The notes below the pieces were generated by a model that ran no database searches, was not told the DNA's origin, and saw only the letters and a list, made by a program, of their open reading frames with translations. Of a DNA stretch of 54,646 bases, positions 27,405 to 36,782 are shown in pieces; position 1 is the first letter of the stretch; each line of letters opens with the position of its first letter. The stretch is from Desulfuromonadales bacterium. Lineage in GTDB: Bacteria; Desulfobacterota; Desulfuromonadia; Desulfuromonadales; Geopsychrobacteraceae. The DNA is taken from positions 1 to 54,646 of the forward strand of contig JAHYIY010000017.1 of NCBI GenBank assembly GCA_019429255.1, given 5' to 3'. A program made the translations under genes and the position numbers.

Positions 27405-27686
27405 ATGACTAAAAGTGAGTTGATTGAAAAGCTTTCAGAAGAACACGAGTTATTAAATAAAAAAGAGGCTGAAGCCGTTGTCAACGTAATTTTTGATGGT
27501 ATTGGCTCGGCTCTTGCGCAAGGAGATCGGGTTGAAATTCGTGGTTTTGGTTCCTTTTCCGTACGAGAGCGCAGCGCCCGTGAAGCCAGAAATCCTAAAA
27601 GTGGTGAGGTTGTAGCCATTGCATCACGCAAAACGCCATTCTTTAAGACCGGCAAGGAGCTGCGCGAACGGGTTGACGCGCTTTAA
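27405..27686 (+). CDS. ihfB: Integration host factor subunit beta
   Basis: DNA-bending nucleoid protein of the HU/IHF family. The 93 residues start MTKSELIEKLSEE, typical of the beta subunit. They contain RVEIRGFGSFSVRERSAREARNPKSGE with the DNA-intercalating proline arm and end in PFFKTGKELRERVD. Position after rpsA is the classical location of ihfB in proteobacteria; here sppA lies between. AAGGTGG precedes the ATG. A strong terminator follows. Confidence 0.93.
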   Translation: MTKSELIEKLSEEHELLNKKEAEAVVNVIFDGIGSALAQGDRVEIRGFGSFSVRERSAREARNPKSGEVVAIASRKTPFFKTGKELRERVDAL

Positions 27687-27714
27687 AACGGCGCCGCCAT
27701 GGCCCCTTTAATGG

Positions 27715-27747
27715 AAAAAGCCCTGAATCATTGATTCAGGGCTTTTT
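27715..27747 (+). terminator. Rho-independent terminator after ihfB
   Basis: AAAAAGCCCTGAAT and ATTCAGGGCTTTTT form a perfect 14-bp stem around a 5-nt loop. The symmetric A and T flanks would work in both directions. Confidence 0.93.
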
Positions 27748-28015
27748 ATCTGATGGCTTCCAGGATGGCGGGGTGCTGCCGGACGATGACCTCGATTAAG
27801 CTTCGTCTGCGGTGGCTACTTCAGGCTTCCGGCTTGAGAGTCGGCTTGCTCACCATAACCACACGAACAGTTTAAGGTCATTAGATAGCGTTGGTCAAAG
27901 ACTCGGCACGCTTCCCGCGCATCCCAGAAAACTTGAATGCGTTGGTTAATCTCATATTATCATCAGCAGATATTCTGTCAATAGATTTAATCTTTTTCAT
28001 AAATGCTCAGGTCAA

Positions 28016-28957
28016 ATGAATAGTGTAAAAAAAAAATGGAAAATTTATCGCCTGATAGTTGGCTCGCAACAGGCCGGAATGCGACTCGATCAGTTTTTTC
28101 CGCTGGCAGTCGCTGAGCTGTCACGTTCTCAGGTGCGTAAAGTGATTGATATTGGCGGCGTTCATATCAATGGCCAACGCACCCGTACCACCTCGAAAAT
28201 CCTCGCTACCGGTGATCAGGTTGAACTATATCTCGATCATCTGCCCCTTGTGCCCTGGCGCATCTGTCCTGCCGATGTTATTTTTAAAGACAACTATCTG
28301 ATCGTTGTCAATAAGCCGGCGATGATTGAAACCCAGCCGACCCACGCTCGCTATAAGGGTACTCTCTATGAAGCCCTACAGGTGTATTTGCAGGATCCCT
28401 ATCGTCCGCAGTTGAAGCCGGAGATTGGTATGATTCAACGGCTTGATCGCTCGACATCCGGGCTCATCGCGTTTTCCATTCACCCGCAGGCGCATAAAAA
28501 AATGACAGAAATGTTCTCAACCGGTGCCGTGGATAAAACCTATATGGCACTGGTGGCCGGGCGGCCTGATCCGGATTCGGGGGAAATCCGTTCATTATTA
28601 GCGCGCTCGCGCCGGGAAAATCGTGTCCATACGGTTGCTGCCGGGGGTAAATTGGCCGTCACCCGTTATCGGGTTAACGTCCCCCTGTATGACAGTTCAC
28701 TGGTTGAAGTGCAGATTCTAACCGGGCGTTCTCACCAGATTCGTGCCCACATGGCCGAATTGGGGTGTCCATTGCTTGGCGATCAGCGCTATGGCGGACC
28801 TGTGGCTCTCGATGGTATGCCTATAGAACGGCCGCTGCTGCACGCACAACGACTCAAATTTTTACATCCTGTAACCTCACAGCAAGTGGATTTCTCTGTG
28901 CCAATGCCGGAAGATATGCATCAGGCATTGCAATTTCTTAAAAGGACTGAAGGATGA
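28016..28957 (+). CDS. RluA-family 23S rRNA/tRNA pseudouridine synthase
   Basis: The 313-residue protein has an N-terminal S4 RNA-binding domain (about 20-75, RLDQFFPLAVAELSRSQVRK). The RluA catalytic domain follows, with the motif QRLDRSTSGLIAF (catalytic aspartate in RLD), KTYMALVAG, LTGRSHQIRAHMAELGCPLLGD and RPLLHAQRLKFLHP. The order fits RluC/RluD-like enzymes, but the target uridine cannot be named. The ATG at 28016 follows a weak CAGGT; a run of ten A occurs just after the start. The last four bases overlap lgt in an ATGA arrangement. Confidence 0.9.
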   Translation: MNSVKKKWKIYRLIVGSQQAGMRLDQFFPLAVAELSRSQVRKVIDIGGVHINGQRTRTTSKILATGDQVELYLDHLPLVPWRICPADVIFKDNYLIVVNKPAMIETQPTHARYKGTLYEALQVYLQDPYRPQLKPEIGMIQRLDRSTSGLIAFSIHPQAHKKMTEMFSTGAVDKTYMALVAGRPDPDSGEIRSLLARSRRENRVHTVAAGGKLAVTRYRVNVPLYDSSLVEVQILTGRSHQIRAHMAELGCPLLGDQRYGGPVALDGMPIERPLLHAQRLKFLHPVTSQQVDFSVPMPEDMHQALQFLKRTEG

Positions 28958-29733
28958 TAGCAGGTCAAATCGATCCGATCATTTTTTCCATTGGACCATT
29001 GGCTGTGCGTTGGTACGGGATGATGTACCTGCTGAGCTTTGTTGGTGGCTACTTTATGATGATCCATGTCTGTCGGTTGCGCCAGTATCCATTAAATCGC
29101 GACGCTGTCGCCGATCTTTTGTTTTACGCGGTCATTGGCGTGGTTGCTGGAGGAAGACTGGGATACACACTTTTTTATCATCCGGCGTACTATCTCCGGC
29201 ATCCCCATGAAATAGTGTATATCTGGGAAGGGGGGATGAGTTTTCATGGTGGTTTGCTCGGTGTTCTCATCGTCCTGCTCTGGTATGCCTGGCGGCGCGC
29301 CATTCCGCTGTTACAACTTGGCGATCTGACCGTCGCTGCCGTCCCCATCGGCCTGGGGCTGGGACGGATTGGCAACTATATCAATGGTGAATTGTGGGGG
29401 CGGCCAACGGATCTCCCCTGGGGGATGGTTTTCCCTGCCGCCGGCCCTGAACTGCGTCACCCGAGCCAGCTCTATGAGGCTTTTTTTGAGGGGCTGGTTC
29501 TGTTGCTGGTGGTTTATGGTCTCCACCGCCTTGGCGTAAGACGCGGCGTACCGGCAGCCGTTTTTTTGCTGGGTTATGGGTTAGCCCGTTTCAGTGTTGA
29601 GTTTTTTCGCGAACCGGACACCCATCTTGGTTTTTTGTGGGGAGGCGCCACCATGGGGCAACTGCTTTCCCTGCCGATGATGGCTGTCGGGGGGGTGATG
29701 CTGGTGTGGTTATTTAAACGGTCTGAACGATGA
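28954..29733 (+). CDS. lgt: Prolipoprotein diacylglyceryl transferase
   Basis: Inner-membrane enzyme that attaches diacylglycerol to the lipobox cysteine of prolipoproteins. The 259 residues contain seven or so hydrophobic segments and the Lgt signatures GGRLGYTLFY, WEGGMSFHGGLLG, the Lgt motif GRIGNYINGELWGRPT, HPSQLYEAFFEG and FSVEFFREPD. It overlaps the genes on both sides by four bases (ATGA), so the three form one coupled operon. Its substrates in this window include several predicted lipoproteins. Confidence 0.97.
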   Translation: MIAGQIDPIIFSIGPLAVRWYGMMYLLSFVGGYFMMIHVCRLRQYPLNRDAVADLLFYAVIGVVAGGRLGYTLFYHPAYYLRHPHEIVYIWEGGMSFHGGLLGVLIVLLWYAWRRAIPLLQLGDLTVAAVPIGLGLGRIGNYINGELWGRPTDLPWGMVFPAAGPELRHPSQLYEAFFEGLVLLLVVYGLHRLGVRRGVPAAVFLLGYGLARFSVEFFREPDTHLGFLWGGATMGQLLSLPMMAVGGVMLVWLFKRSER

Positions 29734-30377
29734 AAAAAGTTGAAGCCATCATCTACGATTGCGATGGCGTCTTGTTTGCGAGTCACGCTGCAAACCTGGC
29801 CTATTATAATCAGATATTTGCGGCCTTTGACTATCCGGCGATCAGTGCTGAACAACAGGAAGCTGCTCACTTGTGTCATACCGCCAGTTCGCCTGATGTC
29901 CTTGCGGGGCTGATGCGCGCAGAGGATGTGCCGGCGGCCCTGGCGTTTGCAGCGGAACTCGATTATCGACAGTTTATTCCCTTGATGACACCGATGCCGG
30001 AATTGCACCAGGTTCTCGAAATTGTCGCAAAACACTATCCTCTGGCAATTGCCACCAATCGGGGTTCCAGTGTTATACCGATCTTAGAGCATTTTGCCTT
30101 GGGGGAATTTTTTTCTGCCGTGGTGACCAGCCGCGATGTCAAAAAGCCCAAGCCGGCACCGGACATGCTGTTACTGGCCGCCCACCATCTCGGACATCTA
30201 CCGCAAGCGTGCCTTTATATTGGCGACTCAGATCTGGACCAGGCAGCAGCAACGGCCGGGTCATTTCATTTTTTAGGCTACGGAGAATGGTTTATGCGGG
30301 AAAAAAGCGTTAACAGGGTATTGGGCCGCCATCGCGATCTGCTCGAGCACTTGAGCCTTCCAACCCCTTTTAGCTAA
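29730..30377 (+). CDS. HAD-superfamily phosphatase (Gph/PGMB-like)
   Basis: A 215-residue HAD hydrolase with motif I YDCDGVLF (nucleophile and acid/base aspartates), a helical cap (about 20-90), and motif II in LAIATNRGSS. Motif III is the lysine in KKPKPAPDM and motif IV is YIGDSDLDQAAA. The type 1 cap suggests phosphoglycolate- or sugar-phosphate-phosphatase activity, but the substrate is not predictable. It overlaps lgt by four bases and, tail to tail, the RsbW-like gene by four bases. Confidence 0.88.
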   Translation: MKKVEAIIYDCDGVLFASHAANLAYYNQIFAAFDYPAISAEQQEAAHLCHTASSPDVLAGLMRAEDVPAALAFAAELDYRQFIPLMTPMPELHQVLEIVAKHYPLAIATNRGSSVIPILEHFALGEFFSAVVTSRDVKKPKPAPDMLLLAAHHLGHLPQACLYIGDSDLDQAAATAGSFHFLGYGEWFMREKSVNRVLGRHRDLLEHLSLPTPFS

Positions 30378-30796
30378 TCCAGGAATTTCGTCATCTCGAG
30401 AACATTAACCCCTTTGTTGCGCACATACCTGACGTTATCCATCAGTTTAAGAATAATGTTGACACCACGCCCCCCCTCATCACAGGGGTGGGCGTTGACC
30501 TTGTGGCGGGCACCGATCTCAAAGCCCGGCCCCTGGTCGTAGATCCGGATGATCAGATCATCATCCGAGGCAGAGATAGTGATGTGGACATCTTTTTCCG
30601 GGTCGGAATCGTTACCGTGACAAATGGCATTGGTCATCGCTTCGGTTAAACACAGATTCAGGTGATAAGCCAGTTCGCGCCTGTTTCCCCGGTAGTTGTT
30701 CAAGGAAAAAGCCAGGCTTTCACCGATCTGGCCAACCATGGCGAGATAGCGTGTCTGGCTGGGCACCTTGATGTTGAGTTCCACCCGTTTAGACAT
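30374..30796 (-). CDS. RsbW-like anti-sigma factor / serine kinase
   Basis: A 140-residue GHKL ATPase of the anti-sigma kinase type. The N box is NLCLTEAMTNAICHGN. The G1 box is YDQGPGFEIG. The G2-like segment GGRGVNIILKLMDNVRY completes the nucleotide site. In partner-switching systems such a protein binds a target and phosphorylates its STAS antagonist; that antagonist is encoded 35 bp upstream on the same strand, with the SpoIIE phosphatase before it. No sigma factor is nearby, so the target is unknown. Confidence 0.9.
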   Translation of the reverse strand: MSKRVELNIKVPSQTRYLAMVGQIGESLAFSLNNYRGNRRELAYHLNLCLTEAMTNAICHGNDSDPEKDVHITISASDDDLIIRIYDQGPGFEIGARHKVNAHPCDEGGRGVNIILKLMDNVRYVRNKGVNVLEMTKFLD

Positions 30797-30831
30797 AAAA
30801 ACCTTCTTTACAGCAGTGTTACGGTCGTTGT

Positions 30832-31170
30832 TCAGGACTGGCTGTCAAGGGCTTCTTCCAGGGTCGTAAAAATCTCGAAAACGCGATGCAGACGGGTCAG
30901 TTCAAACATGGAGCGGACTTGCGGTTGCAGGCAGCAGAGTTTGAGACTGCCATCGCGGGCACTGGCGTTTTTGAAACCCGAAACCAGGGCGCCGAGGCCG
31001 GAGGAGTCGATAAAACGGACGGCTGCCAGATCGATCACCAGCTGGCATTTTCCTTCGTCAAAGAGTTGCAGCATACGTTCCTTGAGGTTGCCGCTATTGT
31101 GGGCATCCATCCGCTCTTCCTCGACGGTGATAATGACGTTTTCTTCCTTTTCGCTGATTTTTAATTGCAT
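30832..31170 (-). CDS. STAS-domain anti-sigma factor antagonist
   Basis: A 112-residue single STAS domain. The phosphorylatable serine lies in RFIDSSGLGALVSG, and the C-terminal helix contains FELTRLHRVFEIF, as in RsbV and SpoIIAA. The frame is open from 31227, but the ATG at 31168-31170 has AAGGAG nine bases before and gives a normal-length domain. It lies between the phosphatase fusion and the RsbW-like kinase. It is expected to be phosphorylated by the kinase and dephosphorylated by the SpoIIE domain. Confidence 0.92.
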   Translation of the reverse strand: MQLKISEKEENVIITVEEERMDAHNSGNLKERMLQLFDEGKCQLVIDLAAVRFIDSSGLGALVSGFKNASARDGSLKLCCLQPQVRSMFELTRLHRVFEIFTTLEEALDSQS

Positions 31171-31265
31171 TGCATTTACTCCTTTTATGCCGGTTGCGGT
31201 AACAAGCTTACGTTTGTTTTTCGACATTATACAACAGTTTACGCCATGACTGTTGATTCATAGAG

Positions 31266-34200
31266 TCATTTTAGAATTTTCATCGCCAACAAGGTGACAT
31301 CATCATTAAAATGGCGATAGCCGCTGAAAAGCCTGATCTGGGTCAATATCTGGTCAATCAGTTCCTGCGGTGTCGTCTGTCCCTCTTCGCTCAGCAGTTT
31401 CTCCAGACGCTCCTGGCCAAACAGGTTCTGATGGCTGTCTTCGGCTTCGATGATGCCGTCGGTATAAAGTAGTAACATATCGCCGGGCTCAAGCCGGATG
31501 CTGTGTTGTTCGAAATTAACATCCTTGCGGACGCCAAAAATCAACCCCTCCGCATCCAGCGGTTCTATCAGTTGATGCTGGTGGCGCCACAGCAACGGCG
31601 GGTTGTGACCAGCGTTGCTGTAGATCAGTTGACGACTGGCAAGATTGTATTGCAGATAAAACATGGTGACAAACAGATCGGAACGATCGAGGTCCTTGAG
31701 GAAATAGTCATTGAGTGCGTGAAGCATGGCGGCCGGACTTTCTATGTCGTAAACCCGGGAATGAATGAATGTCCGTGTTTCCGCCATAATTAACGCAGAA
31801 CCGATATTGTGTCCTGAGACATCGGCGATAACCATATCGCAGCGCCCATCATTCCGCATGATAAAATCATAGTAATCGCCGCCGACCTGATGGGCAGGAA
31901 CGCAGAGTCCGGCTACCTGAATTTCTTCCATCACCGGCAAGGACGCAGGTAACAGCCCCATCTGGATATCCTTGGCGATCTGCATTTCCCGTTCCTGCTC
32001 ACGCACCTGCAGCAGGCGTCCGATCTGCTGCTCATTGCGCCAGGCAATGCCAACCTGTCCGGCAATGTTTTCCAGCAGGGCGATAAATTCGCTGGTAAAG
32101 ACCCCTTTGCCGGAGCGTGAAAAAGCAGACAAGATACCCACCGGTTCCCCTTCAAGAGCGATCGGCAGATGGGCAAAGCAGGTGATGCCCTCGGCCTGGA
32201 TGATGGCTGAGGACGCCGGCTTTTCCAGTTCGTCGCTATCATTGACAACCATCGCGACATTGGAAAGAAAAGCCTGGCCAATGTAGGTTTCGTTGGACAG
32301 GTTGCGTTCCGACTTGCCAAAGTGATTGAAGGTTTCGCCGACCAGACTTTTGACCAGCAAGGTGCGGGTTTTAGGTTCGAGAAAACGGATGACGCAGAGG
32401 TCAAATTTAAACTGTTGTGTCAATAATTCGAGAATGCGGTCGAGTTTGGTCTGAAAGCTTTCGCCACTGGAAACCAGCTGCGAGACATCGTACAAAACGC
32501 TCAAGTGTTCGCGGCTGATGGCACCATCAATGGTCACAGAACCAAAGATGTCGAAGATATTCTCCATCTCGCTGCCTCGCGCCGCCAGGTAATTTTCGAG
32601 GATAATGCGCGCGGAACCGGCACCGACGTGACCGGCCAGGGTGCGTTCGGTGAAACTTTTCAGGCTGAAAATATCCTGATCATTGAGGCTGCCGCGATGA
32701 TCGATTTGCTTGTCGGCCAAAAAAATTGAAATGGCGGTTTGTGCCGGTTTTTCACCGATAAATTTGGACATCAGATCAATAAATTCAACAATCGTTGGCG
32801 CTTTGCTGATCCGTGTTAAGCGTTCATCCGGTTGCTCCTGCCCGGCAAAAACATCAACAAAAATTGCGGCACGGATTTTTTCTGCTTCACTCTGCCTGGT
32901 CAGAATGGACACCATGCAGTATGTGCCGAGATTGAGCAACAGGGTCCAGAACAGGGAGTGGGTATACATTTCGAAGCCGCTCAGACCAAACAGCTCAAGG
33001 GGTTTTAATTGGGCAATGCCGAATGGCCCGTGCTCCAGCAGGCTGTTGTCGATCCAGCCGGAACGAACGAATGAGGGGATCAGCAGGGTATATCCCCAGA
33101 TGGCAAAACCCAGACTGATGGACCAGATGGCCGCATATTTGTTGGCGCGCTTCCAGTAAATGGCGCCGATCATGGCGGGAGCAAACTGAGCAGCGGCCAT
33201 AAAGGAGATCAGACCGATATTGACCAGAGCGTAAGAGTCACCGATGACAGTAAAATAGAAGTAACCTAAAAGAACGACAACAATGATACCCAAACGTTTG
33301 ATGTTGATAAGGATGCCGGAAAGGTCCTGAGCCCGTAGTTTCAACTTCAGAATGACCGGCATGACGAGATGATTGAGGATCATGGTGGCGAGGGTCACTG
33401 ATGAAACCATCACCATGCCGGCGGCAGCGGAAAGTCCGCCAATAAAGACCAGCAGTGCCAGCCAGGGCTGGTCGGCGGCTAACGGCAGTGTCAGGACAAA
33501 ATAATCAGCTTGCGTTGTGTCGCCGTTGTTGAGCAGTAGTCCGCCCATGGCAATGGGCAGGACAAACAGGTTAATCAGGAACATGTAGGCGGGAAAGCGC
33601 CACATCGCTTTTTGGATGTGCTCTTCGTTGGCATTTTCCGTCACCATAATATGAAACTGGCGCGGTAAAAACATGATCGCCGCCATGGAAATGACGATCA
33701 GGGAGAACCATTTCGTATAGGGCACCTCAGCTGTGCCTACCGCAAACAGATAACTGCGATCAGGAAAGCGTTCGTAAAACTGCTGAAAAAGATCGATAAA
33801 ACCGTTGAACAACCCATAGGTCACAAAAACACCAACGGCGATAAATGCCACCAGTTTGACCAGTGATTCGAGCGCTACTGCAACAACCAGCCCTTCATGA
33901 CGCTCTGAGGAATCAAGGTGGCGTGCGCCAAAGAGGATGCCGAATGCCCCCAGTAACAAGGTGACAAGAAGGGCTGAGTCGACTTGCCCCGGCAGATAAG
34001 AGATTAAATTTGAGGTTGGTTCGTCCAGGTTTTTCAGCGGCAAAAAGAGAATGTCCAGGGTTTTGGCGATGGCCTTCAGCTGCAGGGCGATATAGGGGGT
34101 AATGCCGAAAACGGCAAAGAGGGTGACAATCGCACCAAGAATGGCAGAACGGTCGTAGCGGCTGGCAAGAAAGTCGGCCAGACTGGTGATGTTCTGTTCC

Positions 34201-34490
34201 TTGCTGACCCTCACCATCTTACGCAGCAGAAACCACCAGCCGAAGGCAATCAGGGTTGGCCCCAGGTAAATCGGCAGATAGTCCAGTCCGGTGGTTGCTG
34301 CTTTGCCGACGCTGCCGTAAAAGGTCCAGCTGGTACAGTAAACGGCGATTGACAGGGTGTAAATGTGTGGGTTTGAGAGTAGACTGTGACCGGCTTTGCG
34401 GCGCCGGTCAGCATAGTAGGCAACAAAAAAGATCAGGGCGAAATAACACAGGAAGACGGTAATGATTATTTCTGCTGGAATCACCCTCAT
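31266..34490 (-). CDS. Solute-symporter/STAC/GAF/SpoIIE-phosphatase fusion sensor
   Basis: A 1074-residue membrane sensor. Residues about 1-530 form a sodium/solute symporter (SLC5/SSF) domain with some 13 membrane segments (SNPHIYTLSIAVYCTSWTFY, LPRQFHIMVTENANEEHI, GGLSAAAGMVMVSSVTLAT). Residues about 565-645 resemble the STAC linker known between SLC5 domains and histidine kinases (FTERTLAGHVGAGSARII). Residues about 670-825 form a GAF domain. Residues about 835-1074 form a PP2C/SpoIIE phosphatase with the metal aspartates in GGDYYDF, ADVSGHN, LLYTDGIIEAED and FNDDVTLL. The start ATG at 34488-34490 has AGGGG nine bases before; a TTG nine bases upstream is less likely. Such symporter sensors usually end in a histidine kinase, so the phosphatase output is unusual. 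Confidence 0.92.
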   Translation of the reverse strand: MRVIPAEIIITVFLCYFALIFFVAYYADRRRKAGHSLLSNPHIYTLSIAVYCTSWTFYGSVGKAATTGLDYLPIYLGPTLIAFGWWFLLRKMVRVSKEQNITSLADFLASRYDRSAILGAIVTLFAVFGITPYIALQLKAIAKTLDILFLPLKNLDEPTSNLISYLPGQVDSALLVTLLLGAFGILFGARHLDSSERHEGLVVAVALESLVKLVAFIAVGVFVTYGLFNGFIDLFQQFYERFPDRSYLFAVGTAEVPYTKWFSLIVISMAAIMFLPRQFHIMVTENANEEHIQKAMWRFPAYMFLINLFVLPIAMGGLLLNNGDTTQADYFVLTLPLAADQPWLALLVFIGGLSAAAGMVMVSSVTLATMILNHLVMPVILKLKLRAQDLSGILINIKRLGIIVVVLLGYFYFTVIGDSYALVNIGLISFMAAAQFAPAMIGAIYWKRANKYAAIWSISLGFAIWGYTLLIPSFVRSGWIDNSLLEHGPFGIAQLKPLELFGLSGFEMYTHSLFWTLLLNLGTYCMVSILTRQSEAEKIRAAIFVDVFAGQEQPDERLTRISKAPTIVEFIDLMSKFIGEKPAQTAISIFLADKQIDHRGSLNDQDIFSLKSFTERTLAGHVGAGSARIILENYLAARGSEMENIFDIFGSVTIDGAISREHLSVLYDVSQLVSSGESFQTKLDRILELLTQQFKFDLCVIRFLEPKTRTLLVKSLVGETFNHFGKSERNLSNETYIGQAFLSNVAMVVNDSDELEKPASSAIIQAEGITCFAHLPIALEGEPVGILSAFSRSGKGVFTSEFIALLENIAGQVGIAWRNEQQIGRLLQVREQEREMQIAKDIQMGLLPASLPVMEEIQVAGLCVPAHQVGGDYYDFIMRNDGRCDMVIADVSGHNIGSALIMAETRTFIHSRVYDIESPAAMLHALNDYFLKDLDRSDLFVTMFYLQYNLASRQLIYSNAGHNPPLLWRHQHQLIEPLDAEGLIFGVRKDVNFEQHSIRLEPGDMLLLYTDGIIEAEDSHQNLFGQERLEKLLSEEGQTTPQELIDQILTQIRLFSGYRHFNDDVTLLAMKILK

Positions 34491-34512
34491 AGTATCCAAC
34501 CCCTAATCGCTA

Positions 34513-34770
34513 TCACCGTTCGTGAGAGTTATTTTTGTTTAGCTGATGCTGGGCCAGACTGTGCATTTCCAGGCGGCGGACGAACAGCCAGATCACACCG
34601 ATAGAGGCCGGCCAGCCATACATGAAATACACCACCAGACTGGGAATGCCCAATATGGACATATCGCCGTAAAAAATATGGATAAAGGGAAAATTGATCA
34701 TAATCATCCCGAGGAACATGAACAGAATCCAAGCTTCACGAAGGGTATTGTTTGGATGATGTTGTCTCAT
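34513..34770 (-). CDS. Small two-segment membrane protein upstream of the symporter sensor
   Basis: An 85-residue protein with two hydrophobic segments (about 12-30 and 40-64) and a charged C-terminus (RRLEMHSLAQHQLNKNNSHER). AAGGGGG precedes the ATG; the frame is open to 34833. It ends 22 bp before the symporter fusion on the same strand, in the place where small subunits accompany some sodium/solute symporters and symporter sensors. An accessory role for the sensor is an inference from position. Confidence 0.75.
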   Translation of the reverse strand: MRQHHPNNTLREAWILFMFLGMIMINFPFIHIFYGDMSILGIPSLVVYFMYGWPASIGVIWLFVRRLEMHSLAQHQLNKNNSHER

Positions 34771-34855
34771 GAAGCCCCCTTGTGCCGGTTGCCGGTATGC
34801 GGCCAAAAATGTTTTCGTCTGACAAGGACCCACGGTAACAGACTAAACTTCCCAT

Positions 34856-34884
34856 TTTATAATTACAACCGGGAATAGCGACAA
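34856..34884 (-). promoter_or_regulatory. Candidate promoter of the partner-switching operon
   Basis: On the minus strand, TTGTCG (34879-34884), a 17-bp spacer and TATAAA (34856-34861) precede the small membrane protein gene by about 85 bp. Confidence 0.5.
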
Positions 34885-35030
34885 TGAGGACAACGGGCTC
34901 ATTTGACTCCGTTTGGTTGTTGACCCCGGGGGACGGGTTTCCGCTGCAACACATCTTTTGTAATCGCCGGGCATGTGTTATGAATAAAGAGGCCATACAT
35001 TTGTTTGTAACAGTTATTGAAGGATTACCT

Positions 35031-36782
35031 TTGAACGCGCGTATATTCTCCACACCGGTTCATTCTACCACGATTTTAGTTGTTTTTATGATGCTCCTCA
35101 GCGGTTGTAGCGGTGTTTTTTCGGCACCCCATCGTCAGGCTCCGTCCGTTGCCGTCCCAACCGATCAGCAGCCGATGGCTGAGTTGCCTGGTAACCCCCG
35201 TTCGCCGGCGCTGTTGGCTTTTGCCCAGTTTCGAATGCATAGCGCTGATGGCGACTGGGAAGCTGCATTGGGTGCCCTTGAACGCGCTGTGGATCGCGAT
35301 CCGAAGTCGACTTATTTGCAACTTCTGCTGGCGCGGGTATACCTTCATCTGGATCGTCCTGACGCTGCTGTGGTTTTTTTGAATCAGCTGCTAAGCGAGC
35401 CACCTTTTCTTCCCGAAACGCACTTGTTGCTCGGCGATATTTATCTGATGCAACAGCGCGGCCTTGAAGCCATCGATCAGTTCAAGCAGGCGCTGAAACT
35501 GGCGCCGGATGATGAATCGTTGCCCTTGCGCCTGGCTATGGCTTTTGTCCAGCTTGAACGGGTTGCTGAGGCTCTTGAGACCCTCGAGGAATTGCTGCAA
35601 AAGCGTCCCGACGCCGATCAGGCCATGCTGTCCCTGGCGCGCATCTATCGTGACAATCAGCAGCATGATGACGCGATCAGGGTCTATTACCGTTATCTCA
35701 AGACGCGCCCGGAACAGCCGGCAGTTGTGTTGGAACTAGGGCAGGTGCTGGAGCAGCAGGATGTCGCAGCGGCCGAGGAACTCTACCTGAAAACCCTTAA
35801 AACAACCCCTTTTGCTCCGTCGATCCGTCAGCAGTTGGCGCAACTCTATCTTGCCCGCCAGCAGCCACAACTGGCCCTCGACCAGTTGTTAATTGTGCGC
35901 GAGCAACTCCCTTCAACGCGCACTGGCAATCAGATTGGCCTGCTCTATCTGCACATGAATCAGTGGCAGCAAGCGTCAGAGGAATTCCGGCAACTGATCG
36001 ATTCCGGCGAAAGGGGTGGCCGCAATCATTATTTTCTCGCTCTTGCCCTGATCGGCCAAAAGCACTATCGGGCAGCAATAGAACAGTTACAGCTGGTGAC
36101 GCCTGGGGCAACCATTTATCGCGATGCCATGCTGCAATTGGCTTATCTGCAACTGCAGGAAGGGGTGGTGGAACAGGGTACCCGGCTGTTGCAGGCTTTG
36201 CTGGAACAGGGAATCGACGATAGCGAGGTCTATTATTATCTGGTTGCCTTTTATCAACATCAGCAGGATCTGGTTCCGGCGCTGAAGTTTGCCACTGAGG
36301 CGATCGAGCGCCACCCACAGGATGCACGCCTGTTGTACCAGCAAGGGGTGGTGCTTGATGCCCTGGACAATCATCAGTCTGCTCTGGCGGTGATGGAAAG
36401 GGTTCTGCACATTGACGCAGAACATGCTGATGCTTTGAATTTTCTGGCCTATTCCCAGGCCGAAGCTAACAGCGATCTTGATCTGGCGCTGCAGCGTGCC
36501 AAGCGTGCTCTGGAATTAAAGTCTGCCGGTTATATTGAAGATACGGTTGGCTGGGTCTATTTTAAGCGCGGCGAATATGCTCAAAGCCGTATTCATTTGG
36601 AGCGTGCCATCACTATGCAACCGGATGATCAGGTGATCCTTGAACATCTGGGGGATCTCTACCAGGTGATGCAGCTTTACGCTCAAGCAATACAGGCTTA
36701 TCGTGATGCATTGACGATCGATCCGGAAGCGGAAGGGGTGCAGGAAAAGCTCGACAAGCTGCGCCGGGAGCTTAACCAATGA
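35031..36782 (+). CDS. Tetratricopeptide-repeat lipoprotein
   Basis: A 583-residue predicted outer-membrane or periplasmic lipoprotein. The chosen TTG start at 35031 follows AGGA and gives a signal peptide ending in the lipobox L-L-S-G-C (C26). An ATG at 34980 and the longer frame from 34884 lack ribosome sites. The rest is almost entirely TPR units, perhaps 12-14, from about 60 to 575, for example ALERAVDRDPKSTYLQLLLA and DTVGWVYFKRGEYAQSRIHL. It probably acts as a scaffold. It overlaps the next lipoprotein gene by four bases. Confidence 0.85.
   Translation: MNARIFSTPVHSTTILVVFMMLLSGCSGVFSAPHRQAPSVAVPTDQQPMAELPGNPRSPALLAFAQFRMHSADGDWEAALGALERAVDRDPKSTYLQLLLARVYLHLDRPDAAVVFLNQLLSEPPFLPETHLLLGDIYLMQQRGLEAIDQFKQALKLAPDDESLPLRLAMAFVQLERVAEALETLEELLQKRPDADQAMLSLARIYRDNQQHDDAIRVYYRYLKTRPEQPAVVLELGQVLEQQDVAAAEELYLKTLKTTPFAPSIRQQLAQLYLARQQPQLALDQLLIVREQLPSTRTGNQIGLLYLHMNQWQQASEEFRQLIDSGERGGRNHYFLALALIGQKHYRAAIEQLQLVTPGATIYRDAMLQLAYLQLQEGVVEQGTRLLQALLEQGIDDSEVYYYLVAFYQHQQDLVPALKFATEAIERHPQDARLLYQQGVVLDALDNHQSALAVMERVLHIDAEHADALNFLAYSQAEANSDLDLALQRAKRALELKSAGYIEDTVGWVYFKRGEYAQSRIHLERAITMQPDDQVILEHLGDLYQVMQLYAQAIQAYRDALTIDPEAEGVQEKLDKLRRELNQ

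Noticed and set aside
27881-28000. 39-codon minus-strand ORF between ihfB and the RluA-family gene
   Set aside because: No Shine-Dalgarno and no recognisable product; the surrounding 27750-28015 also shows no clear gene or RNA.
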